A stretch of 64,000 nt of DNA from Stenotrophomonas africana (GCF_013004645.1 NZ_JABEME010000002.1:310001-374000); one strand, 5' to 3'. Shown: positions 29,621 to 38,680, counted from the first letter of the stretch. Notes: a model not told the origin generated them from the sequence alone. Made by a program: numbers and translations.

Positions 29621-31570
29621 GGCGGTGCGCGCCAGTGCCAGCCGCAGGAGGCGCGCGTCCAGGCGTTCGGCGAAATCCTTCGGGGCCTGCAGGCCCATGC
29701 GCTGCAGGTACACCGCATCGCCATCGCCGGCCGGTTGGCGCAGCGCTGCCCAGACGGTACGCAGCTTGTCGCCACGGGTCTGCGTGTTGGCCTTCAGCCA
29801 ACCCAGCGCCTTCACCAGCACCTGCTCGATCTCGTTGAAGTCGCTGCCCAGCGGATAGTCGGGCAGGCTGCCGTCGGCGCGGAACGGTGCCAGCGCCGCC
29901 GCCAACGCCTGTGGCGTGTTGCGCTGCTGCTGTTCCGGATCTGGTTGCGCGGCCGCCAGCAGCTTGCGCGAGGCATGTGCCTGCTGCAGCAGGCCGCCCT
30001 GGAACGGGGCTTCGGTGATCGCGGTCATCGCATGCACGCAGTCCTCGTCGGTCAGCCCACGCAGATCGGCGATGCCGTACTCGTTGAGGTAGATGTCGCG
30101 CAGATGGCGCGGGATGGTGGTATGCCCGTAGTTCCAGCGCACGTTGGATTTGCGCTGGCCCTTGTCATCGCGCGCGGCGCGGAACATCAGCACGCTGCGC
30201 GCTTCCGGCAGCGCATGTGCCATCGCCACGAAGTTGTACTGGCCGCCTACGCCGGACACTACGCGTCCGTCGTCCAGCGCATCCGACACCGCCGCACCCA
30301 GCGCGGTGGCCATCATGCAGGAGTTGAAGAAGCGCGCGTGCCGGCGCTGCAGGCGTTCCAACGTTTCGTTGCCGCCGTACAGCTGGTTGATCTCGCTGAT
30401 CCGGCGCATGCCGATTGCGCGGCACTCGTCTTCCGGCAACGTGCGCAGCCACTCGTAGAATTCCGGCGAGCCCAGGTAGAACGCGCCATGCAGGTACTCG
30501 CCCTCGGCGGCCAGGGTGGCGTGATCGATGGACAGCGTGCTGCCATTTTCAATGCGCTGCATCAGCGCCAGGTCGTCGTGCACCTTGCGCTTGATCACCC
30601 CGGTCTGCACCAGCCGGCGGAAGCCCTCGTTGAGCATCTCGCTGCAGCCGTACAGGCCCACCTCGAACGGATCCAGTCCGCCGATTTCCTGCACCAGCGG
30701 GTGGCTGGCCAGCTGCGGGTCCAGCGCGTGCAGTACGCGGCGGTAGCGGGCGTTGTCGGTGTGGCGCAGCACCAGCGCATGGCTGAGCGCATCGGCCAGC
30801 GTGCCGATGCCAATCTGCAGGGTGCCGCCATCGCGCACCAGCGTGCTGGCGTACAGGCCAATGGCGTAGTCAGCATCGCCAACTGGCTGCCGCGGCAGGC
30901 CGAACAACGCCGGGTACGGCGGTGGCGGGGTGATCACCAGATCGAAGAACGACACATCGACCGTCGCCGAGCCGCCCAGATAGGGCAGCTGCGGGTCGAT
31001 CTCGGCGATCAGCAACGGGCGCGGCAGCCCGCGCGCGGTCATCGCATCCAGCGTGTCCTGGGTGATGTCGTTGTTGCACGACAGCGAGAGCCGGCGGTCA
31101 TCGGGCCGCATCGCCACCTTCTGCACGATCACCTGCGGCGCGCGCTGCGCCACCGCATCGGCGGCGTGGGTGTAGTTCAGGCTGGTATAGCTGGATTGCG
31201 CCTGCCGCGACCCGAGCAGGGCGCCGGATTGCATGTAGAACTCTTCCACCTGCACATGTGCCGGCAACGCGTCGCGCGCGATCGCATCGGCATAGGCCAG
31301 GCGCGGGAAGTCGTCGCCGAAATGGCGCTGCGCGAACGGCGCCAGGAAGCGCGCTTCCAGGCCGTTGCCCCGCGCCTTCGGCGGATTCAGCGACAGCGCG
31401 GTATACAGCTGCAGCGGCCGCGAAGGGTCGTGCTCGACGCGTGCGTAGAGGGCATTGAGCAGCCGGTGTGGCTTGCCCAGTGCCAGCGGTGCCCCGATCC
31501 GCAGCGGCCCGTCCACGCGCGCAAACAACCAGTCGACAGCGGCGTCCAGGTCGGTGAGGTGTTCGGTCAT
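29618..31570 (-). CDS. Acetyl/acyl-CoA hydrolase or CoA-transferase family protein
   Basis: 650 residues from ATG 31570 (MTEHLTDLDAAVDWLF). It has the acetyl-CoA hydrolase/transferase fold with GGLDPFEVGLYGCSEMLNEG, SGVGGQYNFVAMAHAL (the Gly-rich CoA-loop motif) and a C-terminal section RHLRDIYLNEYGIADLRGLT. Members cleave acetyl-CoA or move CoA between acids. The chain is longer than the usual 430-500 residues, with an extra N-terminal region (about 1-200) and a C-terminal tail, and it belongs to a less characterised subgroup. The substrate is unknown. The flavin reductase gene just upstream is on the same strand, so they may be co-transcribed. Confidence 0.8.
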   Translation of the reverse strand: MTEHLTDLDAAVDWLFARVDGPLRIGAPLALGKPHRLLNALYARVEHDPSRPLQLYTALSLNPPKARGNGLEARFLAPFAQRHFGDDFPRLAYADAIARDALPAHVQVEEFYMQSGALLGSRQAQSSYTSLNYTHAADAVAQRAPQVIVQKVAMRPDDRRLSLSCNNDITQDTLDAMTARGLPRPLLIAEIDPQLPYLGGSATVDVSFFDLVITPPPPYPALFGLPRQPVGDADYAIGLYASTLVRDGGTLQIGIGTLADALSHALVLRHTDNARYRRVLHALDPQLASHPLVQEIGGLDPFEVGLYGCSEMLNEGFRRLVQTGVIKRKVHDDLALMQRIENGSTLSIDHATLAAEGEYLHGAFYLGSPEFYEWLRTLPEDECRAIGMRRISEINQLYGGNETLERLQRRHARFFNSCMMATALGAAVSDALDDGRVVSGVGGQYNFVAMAHALPEARSVLMFRAARDDKGQRKSNVRWNYGHTTIPRHLRDIYLNEYGIADLRGLTDEDCVHAMTAITEAPFQGGLLQQAHASRKLLAAAQPDPEQQQRNTPQALAAALAPFRADGSLPDYPLGSDFNEIEQVLVKALGWLKANTQTRGDKLRTVWAALRQPAGDGDAVYLQRMGLQAPKDFAERLDARLLRLALARTA

Positions 31571-31604
31571 GCGGGGCGGTCCTGCGTGTGGGGGAGTGCT
31601 GGCA

Positions 31605-32162
31605 TTACAGCATGTCGGGCTTGAACCGCCGTCGACGCGAGACTTCCGCGCCGGACACCATGAACTGCCCATCGCCCCGGTAATGCACCGTGCGCGGCAG
31701 CTTCGGCCGGGGCGCGACGTGGGCGCGCACGATTTCCCAGATGAACAGGTTGCTCGATTGCACCTGGCTGTCGTCGTACAAGCGGCATTCGAAGCACGAA
31801 TGACATTGGCCGACCAGCGGCGCGCCGACCTCGCGCGCGGGCAATGCGTCGAGACCGAAACGGGCGAACTTGTCGACCTCGCGGCCGCTGCAGTTGCCGA
31901 TGTCCACCACGGTATCGAGCAGCTCCACGCCGGGCACGTTGATCACGCACTCGCCGCTGCCACGGGCCAGCGCATGGCTGTGGTTTTCGTTCCACAGGTA
32001 GGTGGCGACCAGCGAAGGCGAGAAGCCCATCACCATGTGCCAGCCCATCGTCATCAGGTTGCGCTGGCCGCGCCAGGCCGTGCTGACCAGCACGATCGGG
32101 CCGGGTTCGAGGAAGTGGCGGGCCTGCTCGACCGGGAAATCCTTCTTGGGCAGCGCTTTCAT
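31605..32162 (-). CDS. Flavin reductase-like (FMN-binding split barrel) protein
   Basis: 185 residues from ATG 32162 (MKALPKKDFPVEQARHFLEP). The pattern GPIVLVSTAWRGQRNLMTMG, then WHMVMGFSPSLVATYL and ECVINVPGVELLDTV, is that of flavin reductase-like domains that bind FMN. It probably supplies or uses reduced flavin; the electron partner is unknown. Cysteines in GQCHSCFECRLY are notable and may have a redox role. Its start faces the blaI-like gene, with the divergent promoter region between them. Confidence 0.8.
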   Translation of the reverse strand: MKALPKKDFPVEQARHFLEPGPIVLVSTAWRGQRNLMTMGWHMVMGFSPSLVATYLWNENHSHALARGSGECVINVPGVELLDTVVDIGNCSGREVDKFARFGLDALPAREVGAPLVGQCHSCFECRLYDDSQVQSSNLFIWEIVRAHVAPRPKLPRTVHYRGDGQFMVSGAEVSRRRRFKPDML

Positions 32163-32225
32163 CCGGGGCCTGGAGCGGGAGGAACCGATGCTGGCGCAGC
32201 CGGGATGAACCTGGAGTCGAGGGGC

Positions 32226-32279
32226 TTGACAGACGATTCGATTACGCGCGTAATCGGATGGTCGATTACGGATGTAAAC
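32226..32279 (+). promoter_or_regulatory. Promoter and BlaI-type operator upstream of the regulator gene
   Basis: TTGACA (32226-32231), a 17-base spacer, then CGTAAT (32249-32254) make a good sigma-70 promoter. The perfect palindrome GATTACGCGCGTAATC (32240-32255) covers the -10. A second, imperfect copy GATTACGGATGTAAAC lies at 32264-32279, ending one base before the ATG. The spacing fits tandem repressor sites controlling this operon. Confidence 0.75.
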
Positions 32280-32280
32280 C

Positions 32281-32646
32281 ATGAGCCCGATCAGCGAAGC
32301 CGAAGCCGTTGTGATGGAGGTGCTCTGGCAGCAGGCACCGCGTAGCGCCGACGAAGTGGTCGCCGCGCTGGCCCACCGCGACTGGGCCGAGCCGACCATC
32401 AAGACCCTGCTCAACCGCCTGCTGACCAAGGGCGCGATCGCCGCCGAACGTGATGGACGGCGCTACCTGTACCGGCCGCTGCTGCAGCGCCAGGCATGGG
32501 TGGAGGCGCAGAGCCAGGATTTCATCGGGCGAGTCTTTGAAGGGCGCGTGGCGCCGTTGGTCGCGCACTTCAGCGAACGTGGCCAGTTGAGCGCGCAGGA
32601 CATCGCCGAACTGAAGAAGCTCATCCAGGAGCTGGACCATGACTGA
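32281..32646 (+). CDS. BlaI/MecI/CopY-family transcriptional repressor
   Basis: 121 residues. A winged helix lies at about residues 3-75 (ISEAEAVVMEVLWQQAPRSA, ADEVVAALAHRDWAEPTIKT, LLNRLLTKGAIAAERDGRRY) and a C-terminal dimerisation helix at about 95-120. It should bind the dyads just upstream and be cleaved or released when the partner metallopeptidase senses its signal. It overlaps the next gene by eight bases. No beta-lactamase gene is next to it, so the regulon may lie elsewhere or be the operon itself. Confidence 0.92.
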   Translation: MSPISEAEAVVMEVLWQQAPRSADEVVAALAHRDWAEPTIKTLLNRLLTKGAIAAERDGRRYLYRPLLQRQAWVEAQSQDFIGRVFEGRVAPLVAHFSERGQLSAQDIAELKKLIQELDHD

Positions 32647-33838
32647 GCTGCTCGACGGACTGTGGCAGGCCAGCCTGTGGCTGGCGGTGGGCGTGGTCCT
32701 GCTGGCGGTGATGCGGCCATTGCTGGTGCGATTGGGCGGCGCGGGACTGGCCTATCGCAGCTGGTGGTTGTTGCCGATGCTGCTGGTGGCGCTGATGCTG
32801 CCGTTGCCGCAGGTTGCGCTGTTGCAGCAGGTGCCCACGCTGCCGCTGAAAGTGATGCCCGGTGCCCTTGATAGCGTGGCCGGGCATTGGCTTTCATGGG
32901 CCGGGCTGTTGTTCACGCTGTGGGCACTGGGCGCGGGTATCTGCCTGCTGCGTGACCTGCACGCACAACGTCGTTTCGAACGGCGCATGGGGCCACTGAC
33001 GCTGCGCACCGATGGAAGCTGGCAGGCCATTGGCGATCCAGGCCTGCCCGCGCTGGTGGGCCTGTGGCGGCCGCGCATCGTGGTCGGCCCGGAATTCGAT
33101 CAGCAGTTCAGTGCACAGGAGCAGGGCCTGATCCTGCAACACGAGCGCAACCACCGTCGCAACGGCGATCACTGGGCCAACGGCGCGCTGCTGCTGATGC
33201 GCGCGGCGTTCTGGTTCCACCCGCTGGTGCCGTGGGCTGCACGCCGCTTCCTGCGCGATCAGGAGCTGGCCTGTGATGCCCGCACCATGGCCCCGCAGCC
33301 TGCGCTGCGCGGCCTCTACGCCAGCACGCTGCTGAAGGCGCAGCTGGTCCACCCGGTTGCGCCCGCGGTCTGCCATTGGCGCGGCCAACCCGTGTTGAAG
33401 GAGCGTATTGCCATGTTGAAGCAGTCCAAGCGGAAGGCATTGCCGTGGGTGTCGGGCCAGGTACTGGTGGTCGGGTTGTGCCTGGGAATGGGAGCGGTGG
33501 CGTGGGCCAGCCAGGGCGGTACGGCGGGAGGCCCGGCAGGGCCCGTCATGGATCGGGAGATCCAGGTCGACAAGATGCCGCCACCGTCCTACCCGAAGTC
33601 CGCGGTCGAGCAGCGCCAGGTGGGCGTAGTGAACCTGCGCGTGGAAGTGGACGCCCAAGGGCATCCCACTGATGTCCAGGTGCTCAGTGCCACCAACCCG
33701 GGCGTATTCGATGCGGTGTCGATCGCCGCCGCACGCAGCTGGACCTATCGGCCGGCGGTGAAGCATGGCCAGCCGGTTGCAGGGGCGGTGAAGATTCCGA
33801 TCACCTTCGCCATGGATGACACCGAGGACGCGAAGTGA
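32639..33838 (+). CDS. M56 (BlaR1-like) membrane metallopeptidase with TonB-like C-terminal domain
   Basis: 399 residues. Membrane spans lie at about 13-32, 38-57 and 83-103, then a zinc peptidase domain with the HExxH site LQHERNHRRNGD (about residues 165-176), followed by a span near 273-292. The extracytoplasmic part (about 305-395) is not a penicillin-binding domain as in BlaR1 but a TonB C-terminal-like domain (VGVVNLRVEVDAQGHPTDVQ). It probably senses an envelope signal and inactivates the BlaI-type repressor encoded upstream. The signal is unknown. The end overlaps the lipoprotein gene by four bases. Confidence 0.85.
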   Translation: MTELLDGLWQASLWLAVGVVLLAVMRPLLVRLGGAGLAYRSWWLLPMLLVALMLPLPQVALLQQVPTLPLKVMPGALDSVAGHWLSWAGLLFTLWALGAGICLLRDLHAQRRFERRMGPLTLRTDGSWQAIGDPGLPALVGLWRPRIVVGPEFDQQFSAQEQGLILQHERNHRRNGDHWANGALLLMRAAFWFHPLVPWAARRFLRDQELACDARTMAPQPALRGLYASTLLKAQLVHPVAPAVCHWRGQPVLKERIAMLKQSKRKALPWVSGQVLVVGLCLGMGAVAWASQGGTAGGPAGPVMDREIQVDKMPPPSYPKSAVEQRQVGVVNLRVEVDAQGHPTDVQVLSATNPGVFDAVSIAAARSWTYRPAVKHGQPVAGAVKIPITFAMDDTEDAK

Positions 33839-34398
33839 AGTCCGCGCCGCTGTTGATGATGGCGGCGCTGCTGGTGGGGTGTGCAACCCAGGATCGCCTG
33901 ACCACGGTCGATACCCGCAGCGAGAATGTCGGTCACCAGCGCCTGCGGCCCGATGCGGGGGGAGGGACCGGCCAGATCCAGCGCTACACGCTGGCCGCCA
34001 GCGAAGGCTACCGCATGCCGCAGCTGCATACGGCACCGGATCCGGTAGTGGGCGAGCGTGATCCACGCACCTCGCTGCCGCCGACTACGGTCTGCCTGCA
34101 GGTGGTGGTGGATGCGCAGGGCAGCGTTGAGCGCAGCATCCCGCTGACCGACCGCAGCGAATGCCGTGCGGGTGAGGCACCGGAGAATGCGCCCTTGCTG
34201 CAGGCAGCGCAGGAGGCGGTTGCCATGTGGAAATACTCGTCTGCCGCGGTCTGCCACTTCGCACCGGGCAAGGTGCCGGCTGATCGCGGCGACTGCCGCA
34301 GTGCCGAGCGGGTCGAACCGGTGGCTGTCACCCTGCAGTACGCCTTCACCTTCGAGGTCGTGAAGGGCCAGCATGTGGTGCGCACGCAGGGGAAGTGA
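33835..34398 (+). CDS. Lipoprotein with TonB-like features, third gene of the BlaI/M56 operon
   Basis: 187 residues with a lipoprotein signal (MAALLVGC, Cys16). The mature part contains TTVCLQVVVDAQGSVERSIP, the same valdag pattern as the TonB-like domain of the upstream M56 protein. A Cys-containing insert and LQYAFTFEV near the end follow. It is probably a periplasm-facing lipoprotein that works with the M56 sensor; no specific function is known. It overlaps the M56 gene (ATGA) and is followed by a REP sequence. Confidence 0.65.
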   Translation: MKSAPLLMMAALLVGCATQDRLTTVDTRSENVGHQRLRPDAGGGTGQIQRYTLAASEGYRMPQLHTAPDPVVGERDPRTSLPPTTVCLQVVVDAQGSVERSIPLTDRSECRAGEAPENAPLLQAAQEAVAMWKYSSAAVCHFAPGKVPADRGDCRSAERVEPVAVTLQYAFTFEVVKGQHVVRTQGK

Positions 34399-34422
34399 AC
34401 GGGGCTGATTCCCGACGGAACG

Positions 34423-34445
34423 GTAGCGCCGGGCCTTGCCCGGCG
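34423..34445 (+). repeat. SMAG/REP monomer, GTAGCGCC subtype
   Basis: GTAGCGCCGGGCCTTGCCCGGCG, a GTAG head with a 9-bp stem, between the convergent lipoprotein and metallo-hydrolase genes. Confidence 0.75.
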
Positions 34446-34461
34446 GGTACCGCGGCGCCTA

Positions 34462-35262
34462 TCAGGCCCCGCCCTGGATGTTGGCTATCACCGCGGGCTG
34501 CATCAGCTTCGGTTCTTCCAGCGTGGCATCGCGGGCCTGCCGCACGCTGACGAATTCCGCCTCGGCTACACCGTCGTGCACGTGGATGTTGTGCGCGCGC
34601 TGTTCGCCGACGGTGGTTTCGTTGGCGAAGCCGCGGCCACCCGGGCCGTAGTCGTGGCAGACAAACACGCGCGTTGCATCGGGCAGGGCCAGCAGGCGCT
34701 GGATCGAGCGGTACAGCTGCGCGGCATCGCCGCCCGGGAAATCGCAGCGGGCAGTGCCACCGTCGGGCATGAACAGCGAGTCACCGGTGAACAGCGCGTC
34801 GTCGATCAGATAGGCAATGCTGTCGCTGGTATGGCCGGGCACGGCGATCACCTGACAGCGTAGTTCGCCCAGAGCGAAGGTTTCGCCGTCGCTGAACAGG
34901 TGATCGAAGATTTCATCTGCGGCAGGAAGCTGCAGGCCATAGCGTGGTGCAAACGTTGCCTGTACCGCGCGGATGCCTTCGCCGATGGCCAGCGTGGCCT
35001 GCGGGAAGCGACGCTTCAGGCGGCGCCCGGCCGACACATGGTCAGCGTGGGCATGGGTTTCCAGCAGCCAGCGCAGCTGCAGGCCTTGTTGCTCGATGGC
35101 CTGCAACGCGCCATGCAGCGGCGCTTCACTGCTGGCGTCGGTATCCGGGTCGTAGTCCAGTACCGGGTCGATCAGCGCTGCCTCGCTACTGGCCGGGTCG
35201 CTGACCAGGTAGCTGAAGGTGTTGCTGTCACGGTGGAAGAACGACTGCACCTGGACCGACAT
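34462..35262 (-). CDS. Metallo-beta-lactamase-fold hydrolase (persulfide dioxygenase/glyoxalase II-like)
   Basis: 266 residues. The metal site THAHADH is at about residues 69-75 (HxHxDH), with GHTSDSIAYLI, ALFTGDSLFMPDGGTARCDF and FVCHDYGPGGRGF supplying the further His and Asp ligands. This layout resembles ETHE1-type persulfide dioxygenases and the Blh protein of BigR operons more than true beta-lactamases. No rhodanese or DUF442 domain is fused. It starts 11 bases after the nuclease gene, so the two probably form one transcript. Activity is inferred from the family. Confidence 0.85.
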   Translation of the reverse strand: MSVQVQSFFHRDSNTFSYLVSDPASSEAALIDPVLDYDPDTDASSEAPLHGALQAIEQQGLQLRWLLETHAHADHVSAGRRLKRRFPQATLAIGEGIRAVQATFAPRYGLQLPAADEIFDHLFSDGETFALGELRCQVIAVPGHTSDSIAYLIDDALFTGDSLFMPDGGTARCDFPGGDAAQLYRSIQRLLALPDATRVFVCHDYGPGGRGFANETTVGEQRAHNIHVHDGVAEAEFVSVRQARDATLEEPKLMQPAVIANIQGGA

Positions 35263-35273
35263 CGGAGCTCTCC

Positions 35274-36092
35274 TCAGCGCGCGCCGAGCACGCGGTTCAG
35301 CAACTGCGCCAGGTTTTCACCGGCCAGTCGCAGCTGCGCTTCGGCCAGCGGCCGGTAGCGCTCGGTGTATTCGTCACCGATTTTACGCTTGGCCGGATAA
35401 ACGCCAGCTTGCATGGAGATGCGGCAGCTGGCCTCGGCCCACGTCTGCGGGTCGCGCTGCGGGCTGGACTGGCGTGCCAGCTTCGGTGCGCGCAGTCCCT
35501 GCAGCAGCGGCAGATAGCCCGCGTCGTCCAGCTTGCGGGTGTTGAGCATGCCGCTGTCCCACAGCGAGTGCAGGTTGGTGCCGCGGTTGCCGAACTGCAG
35601 CTGGAAATCGTTGCCGCCCTTGTCGTGGGCGTAGCCGGCGTGCATCGGCTGATGGATGTCGCCGACCAGGTGCACGACGAACTTCAGCGCCTGCAGGCGC
35701 TCGCCATCGGTCAGGTTGCGGTCGCCGAGGATGGCACTCTGCGCCTTCAATGCCTCGACGATGCAGTTGCCGTTCCTGCAGTGCTTCGGTGCTTCGTAAT
35801 GGCAGTTGTCTTCGGCGATGTTGACGTAGTGCCAGCCGGCCGAGCGACGGCCCAGGCCCGGGTCCTTGGCGCGCAGCTGGTCGGCCCACGGCGCGATGCT
35901 GGCCAGGGTGGCGTCCGGTTCGGTGGCCAACAGGCGGTCCACTTCGGCGCGGGCGGTGGGGGTGAGGCGGGCGTCGGCGACTTCGGCGACAAGGCGGTGG
36001 CCTTGCGCACCCCAGGCATGGGCGGGGGCGGAGACGAACAGCAGGGCCGGCGCGAGGGCGGCGGCGAGGAACAGGGAGTGCAGGGCTTTCAT
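35274..36092 (-). CDS. Secreted S1/P1-type nuclease
   Basis: 272 residues from ATG 36092. The signal peptide (residues 1-26, APAHA) leaves Trp27 as the mature N-terminus, which matters because the terminal Trp amine binds zinc in this family (WGAQGHRLVAEVADARL). Further zinc ligands are seen in IAPWADQLR, WHYVNI, HLVGDIHQPMHAGYAHDKGG and NLHSLWD. Cysteines near NCHYEAPKHCRNGNC fit the disulfides of the family. It cleaves single-stranded DNA and RNA and removes 3' phosphates, outside the cell or in the periplasm. A nuclease of this family, SmNuc1, is known from S. maltophilia. Confidence 0.92.
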   Translation of the reverse strand: MKALHSLFLAAALAPALLFVSAPAHAWGAQGHRLVAEVADARLTPTARAEVDRLLATEPDATLASIAPWADQLRAKDPGLGRRSAGWHYVNIAEDNCHYEAPKHCRNGNCIVEALKAQSAILGDRNLTDGERLQALKFVVHLVGDIHQPMHAGYAHDKGGNDFQLQFGNRGTNLHSLWDSGMLNTRKLDDAGYLPLLQGLRAPKLARQSSPQRDPQTWAEASCRISMQAGVYPAKRKIGDEYTERYRPLAEAQLRLAGENLAQLLNRVLGAR

Positions 36093-36148
36093 GCGCACAT
36101 TCTAGCGGGGTAGGTGGATTGAAGAGCGGCGCGTTCCTGTTCCGAAGT

Positions 36149-36336
36149 GGGAGCGTAGAGGGAGGGGCGGCGGGACACGCCGTGAACCCCGCTCCGCGGT
36201 CCGGCCCAGCCGCTGGCGGCTGTGCGTTCGGGCGCTTGCGAAGCAGTGCTTCGCAAGCAAAGCGCCCTCACCCCTGGGGGCTCGATGGCGCCATCCATGG
36301 CGCCAACGGTCCCGCCGCCCCTCCCTCTGCGCTCCC
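36149..36336 (-). repeat. Long structured element, copy 1 (minus orientation, with nested insert)
   Basis: A 28-bp outer stem: 36149-36176 pairs with 36309-36336 with only one G-T pair. Read on the minus strand, the core is TGGCGCCATGGATGGCGCCA, then the conserved GTTCACGGCGTGTCC-like end. The apical part of the second hairpin holds about 80 extra bases, including the nested hairpin CTTGCGAAGCAGTGCTTCGCAAG (near 36235-36257). With copy 2 it fills the gap 36093-36720, which has no gene. Confidence 0.8.
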
Positions 36337-36392
36337 CTCCAAACATGGCCGCGGAGGCGGATGCAAACGTCAAAGGCAAGATCAAAGACAAA

Positions 36393-36418
36393 TGCAGGAT
36401 CAAAATCTGCATCCTGCA
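36393..36418. repeat. Small hairpin between element copies 1 and 2
   Basis: TGCAGGAT, 10-base loop, ATCCTGCA. It lies in AT-richer sequence between two copies of the long structured element; role unknown. Confidence 0.45.
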
Positions 36419-36489
36419 ATTGCAGGCCACCAGTACGCCTCGAATGTACAGATTCTGCTTCTGCTTGAGCTGGCGCGCGCAGATGGGAA

Positions 36490-36595
36490 GGGTGGAGAGG
36501 GTGGGGGGGGCGGGACCGTTCGCCGCATGGATGCGGCGATCGAGCCTACAGGGACGTATTTACGGCGTGTCCCGATCACCTCACCCTCTCCGCCC
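36490..36595 (+). repeat. Long structured element, copy 2 (plus orientation)
   Basis: A 14-base outer stem, GGGTGGAGAGGGTG (36490-36503), pairs with CACCCTCTCCGCCC (36582-36595) with one mismatch. The core is CGCCGCATGGATGCGGCG, GATCGAGCC, then GGGAC-GTATTTACGGCGT-GTCCC. This is the weakest outer stem of the six copies. Confidence 0.75.
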
Positions 36596-36624
36596 AATTC
36601 CGGAAGCCGGTGCTTCTCGCACAA

Positions 36625-36652
36625 ACAAAAAAGCCCCGGCAATTACCGGGGC
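36625..36652 (-). terminator. Intrinsic terminator of ompW
   Basis: On the minus strand GCCCCGGTAATTGCCGGGGC is followed by TTTTTT, about 70 bases after the ompW stop. Confidence 0.88.
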
Positions 36653-36720
36653 AACATGCTGCGAGGGTTTTGCGTGTAGCGGGGGAGCGGGGGCGAAGCC
36701 CCCGCGCCCAATACACCGCT

Positions 36721-37350
36721 TTAGAACTTGAAGACGTACGAAGCGCCGTAGACCAGCGGATCGATGTTGACCGTGCCGATCTTCTCGCCGTTCAACTTCA
36801 CCTTGCTGTCGATGTCGATCCAGCGCATGTCCACGCGCAGGGCGCCCTTTTCGCCGATCGCGAAGTCCACGCCCGCATGCGCGGCCAGACCCCACGAATC
36901 CTGCAGCTTCAGCTTGCTGCCGGCCAGCGCGCCGGTGGTGTCTTCGCTGAAGAAGGTCGTGTAGTTCACGCCCGCGCCAACGAACGGCGATACCTTGCCC
37001 TTGCTGTTGAAGTGGTACTGCAGGGTCACCACCGGCGGCAGCTGCTTGGTGCTGCCCACGCGGCCCAGGCCGTTGATGTTGATGTCGTGCTTGAACGGCA
37101 GCGCGGCCAGCACTTCGATGCCCAGGTTGTCGGCAATGAAGTACTCGCCGGTGATGGTCGGCTTGACGTCGTTGTCGACGTCGACCTTCAGGGTGTGGCC
37201 CGCCAGCCAGCCGTTGTTCGACTTCGGCGCCACCTGGTGGATGCCGGCCGAAACGGTCCAGTCGCCCTTGGACTGGGCCATGGCCGGGGCAGCGGCAAGG
37301 GACAGGGCGGCGGCCAGGCTGGCCACGATCAGGGGGGAGGTCTTGCGCAT
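36721..37350 (-). CDS. ompW: OmpW-family outer membrane protein
   Basis: 209 residues with a signal peptide (1-25, AMAQ) and an eight-strand barrel. Features are GDWTVSAGIHQVAP at the first strand, ITGEYFIADNLGIEVLAALP, LQYHFNSKGKVSPFVGAGVN and a terminal YVFKF ending in Phe, needed for barrel assembly. OmpW forms a narrow hydrophobic channel in the outer membrane and has been linked to small hydrophobic solutes and stress. A perfect FNR/ANR-like box lies about 60 bases upstream, and OmpW is FNR-controlled in enterobacteria, so regulation by oxygen is plausible. Confidence 0.92.
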   Translation of the reverse strand: MRKTSPLIVASLAAALSLAAAPAMAQSKGDWTVSAGIHQVAPKSNNGWLAGHTLKVDVDNDVKPTITGEYFIADNLGIEVLAALPFKHDININGLGRVGSTKQLPPVVTLQYHFNSKGKVSPFVGAGVNYTTFFSEDTTGALAGSKLKLQDSWGLAAHAGVDFAIGEKGALRVDMRWIDIDSKVKLNGEKIGTVNIDPLVYGASYVFKF

Positions 37351-37410
37351 GGGGATGTTCTCGTTGCTGGGTGGATGGCGACAGTCTCGGCCTCACGCCG
37401 CGCTAACGCT

Positions 37411-37424
37411 TTGATCCGGATCAA
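37411..37424. promoter_or_regulatory. FNR/ANR/CRP-family box between ompW and gapA
   Basis: TTGATCCGGATCAA matches the FNR/ANR consensus TTGAT-N4-ATCAA exactly. It is 60 bases before the ompW start and 118 before gapA, so it fits control of ompW best. Confidence 0.75.
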
Positions 37425-37539
37425 ATCCTGTCCGGCAGCCCGCCGCGGGGCCCGGCTGGCCCACGGTGGCCAGCGGCGGTTTGCTAGACTTGTGGGCCCT
37501 ATCCATCCCGCCGCACCCGTCGCGGCTGCAGGAGCTTGA

Positions 37540-38547
<1,008 letters not shown>

Positions 38548-38569
38548 GGCGGGCGTAGATCGCAGACGG

Positions 38570-38597
38570 ACCCCGGCCTGGCCGGGGTTCGTCGTTT
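38570..38597 (+). terminator. Terminator of gapA
   Basis: ACCCCGGC-CTG-GCCGGGGT followed by TCGTCGTTT, 22 bases after the gapA stop. Confidence 0.75.
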
Positions 38598-38654
38598 ATG
38601 GGGCCGGCCCTGTCGTAGCATGGGCCGGTCGACCGCCGCCGCTGGGGCGCGGGA

Positions 38655-38680
38655 ACGCAATGGAAGCACGCAATGGAAGC
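38655..38680 (+). repeat. 13-base tandem duplication spanning the DUF2339 start codon
   Basis: ACGCAATGGAAGC is repeated exactly and directly (38655-38667, 38668-38680). It gives two ATGs 13 bases apart in different frames (38660 and 38673); only the second opens the long gene. Confidence 0.85.

Noticed and set aside
34462-35262. Possible true beta-lactamase linked to the nearby BlaI-type regulator
   Set aside because: The metal-site layout and overall sequence fit persulfide dioxygenase or glyoxalase II-like proteins. There is no signal peptide, and it is on the opposite strand in a separate unit with the nuclease.
36300-36731. Small open frames in the gene-free gap before ompW
   Set aside because: They run through the inverted repeat stems, lack ribosome sites and give Pro/Arg-rich products; the gap is better explained by the structured elements.
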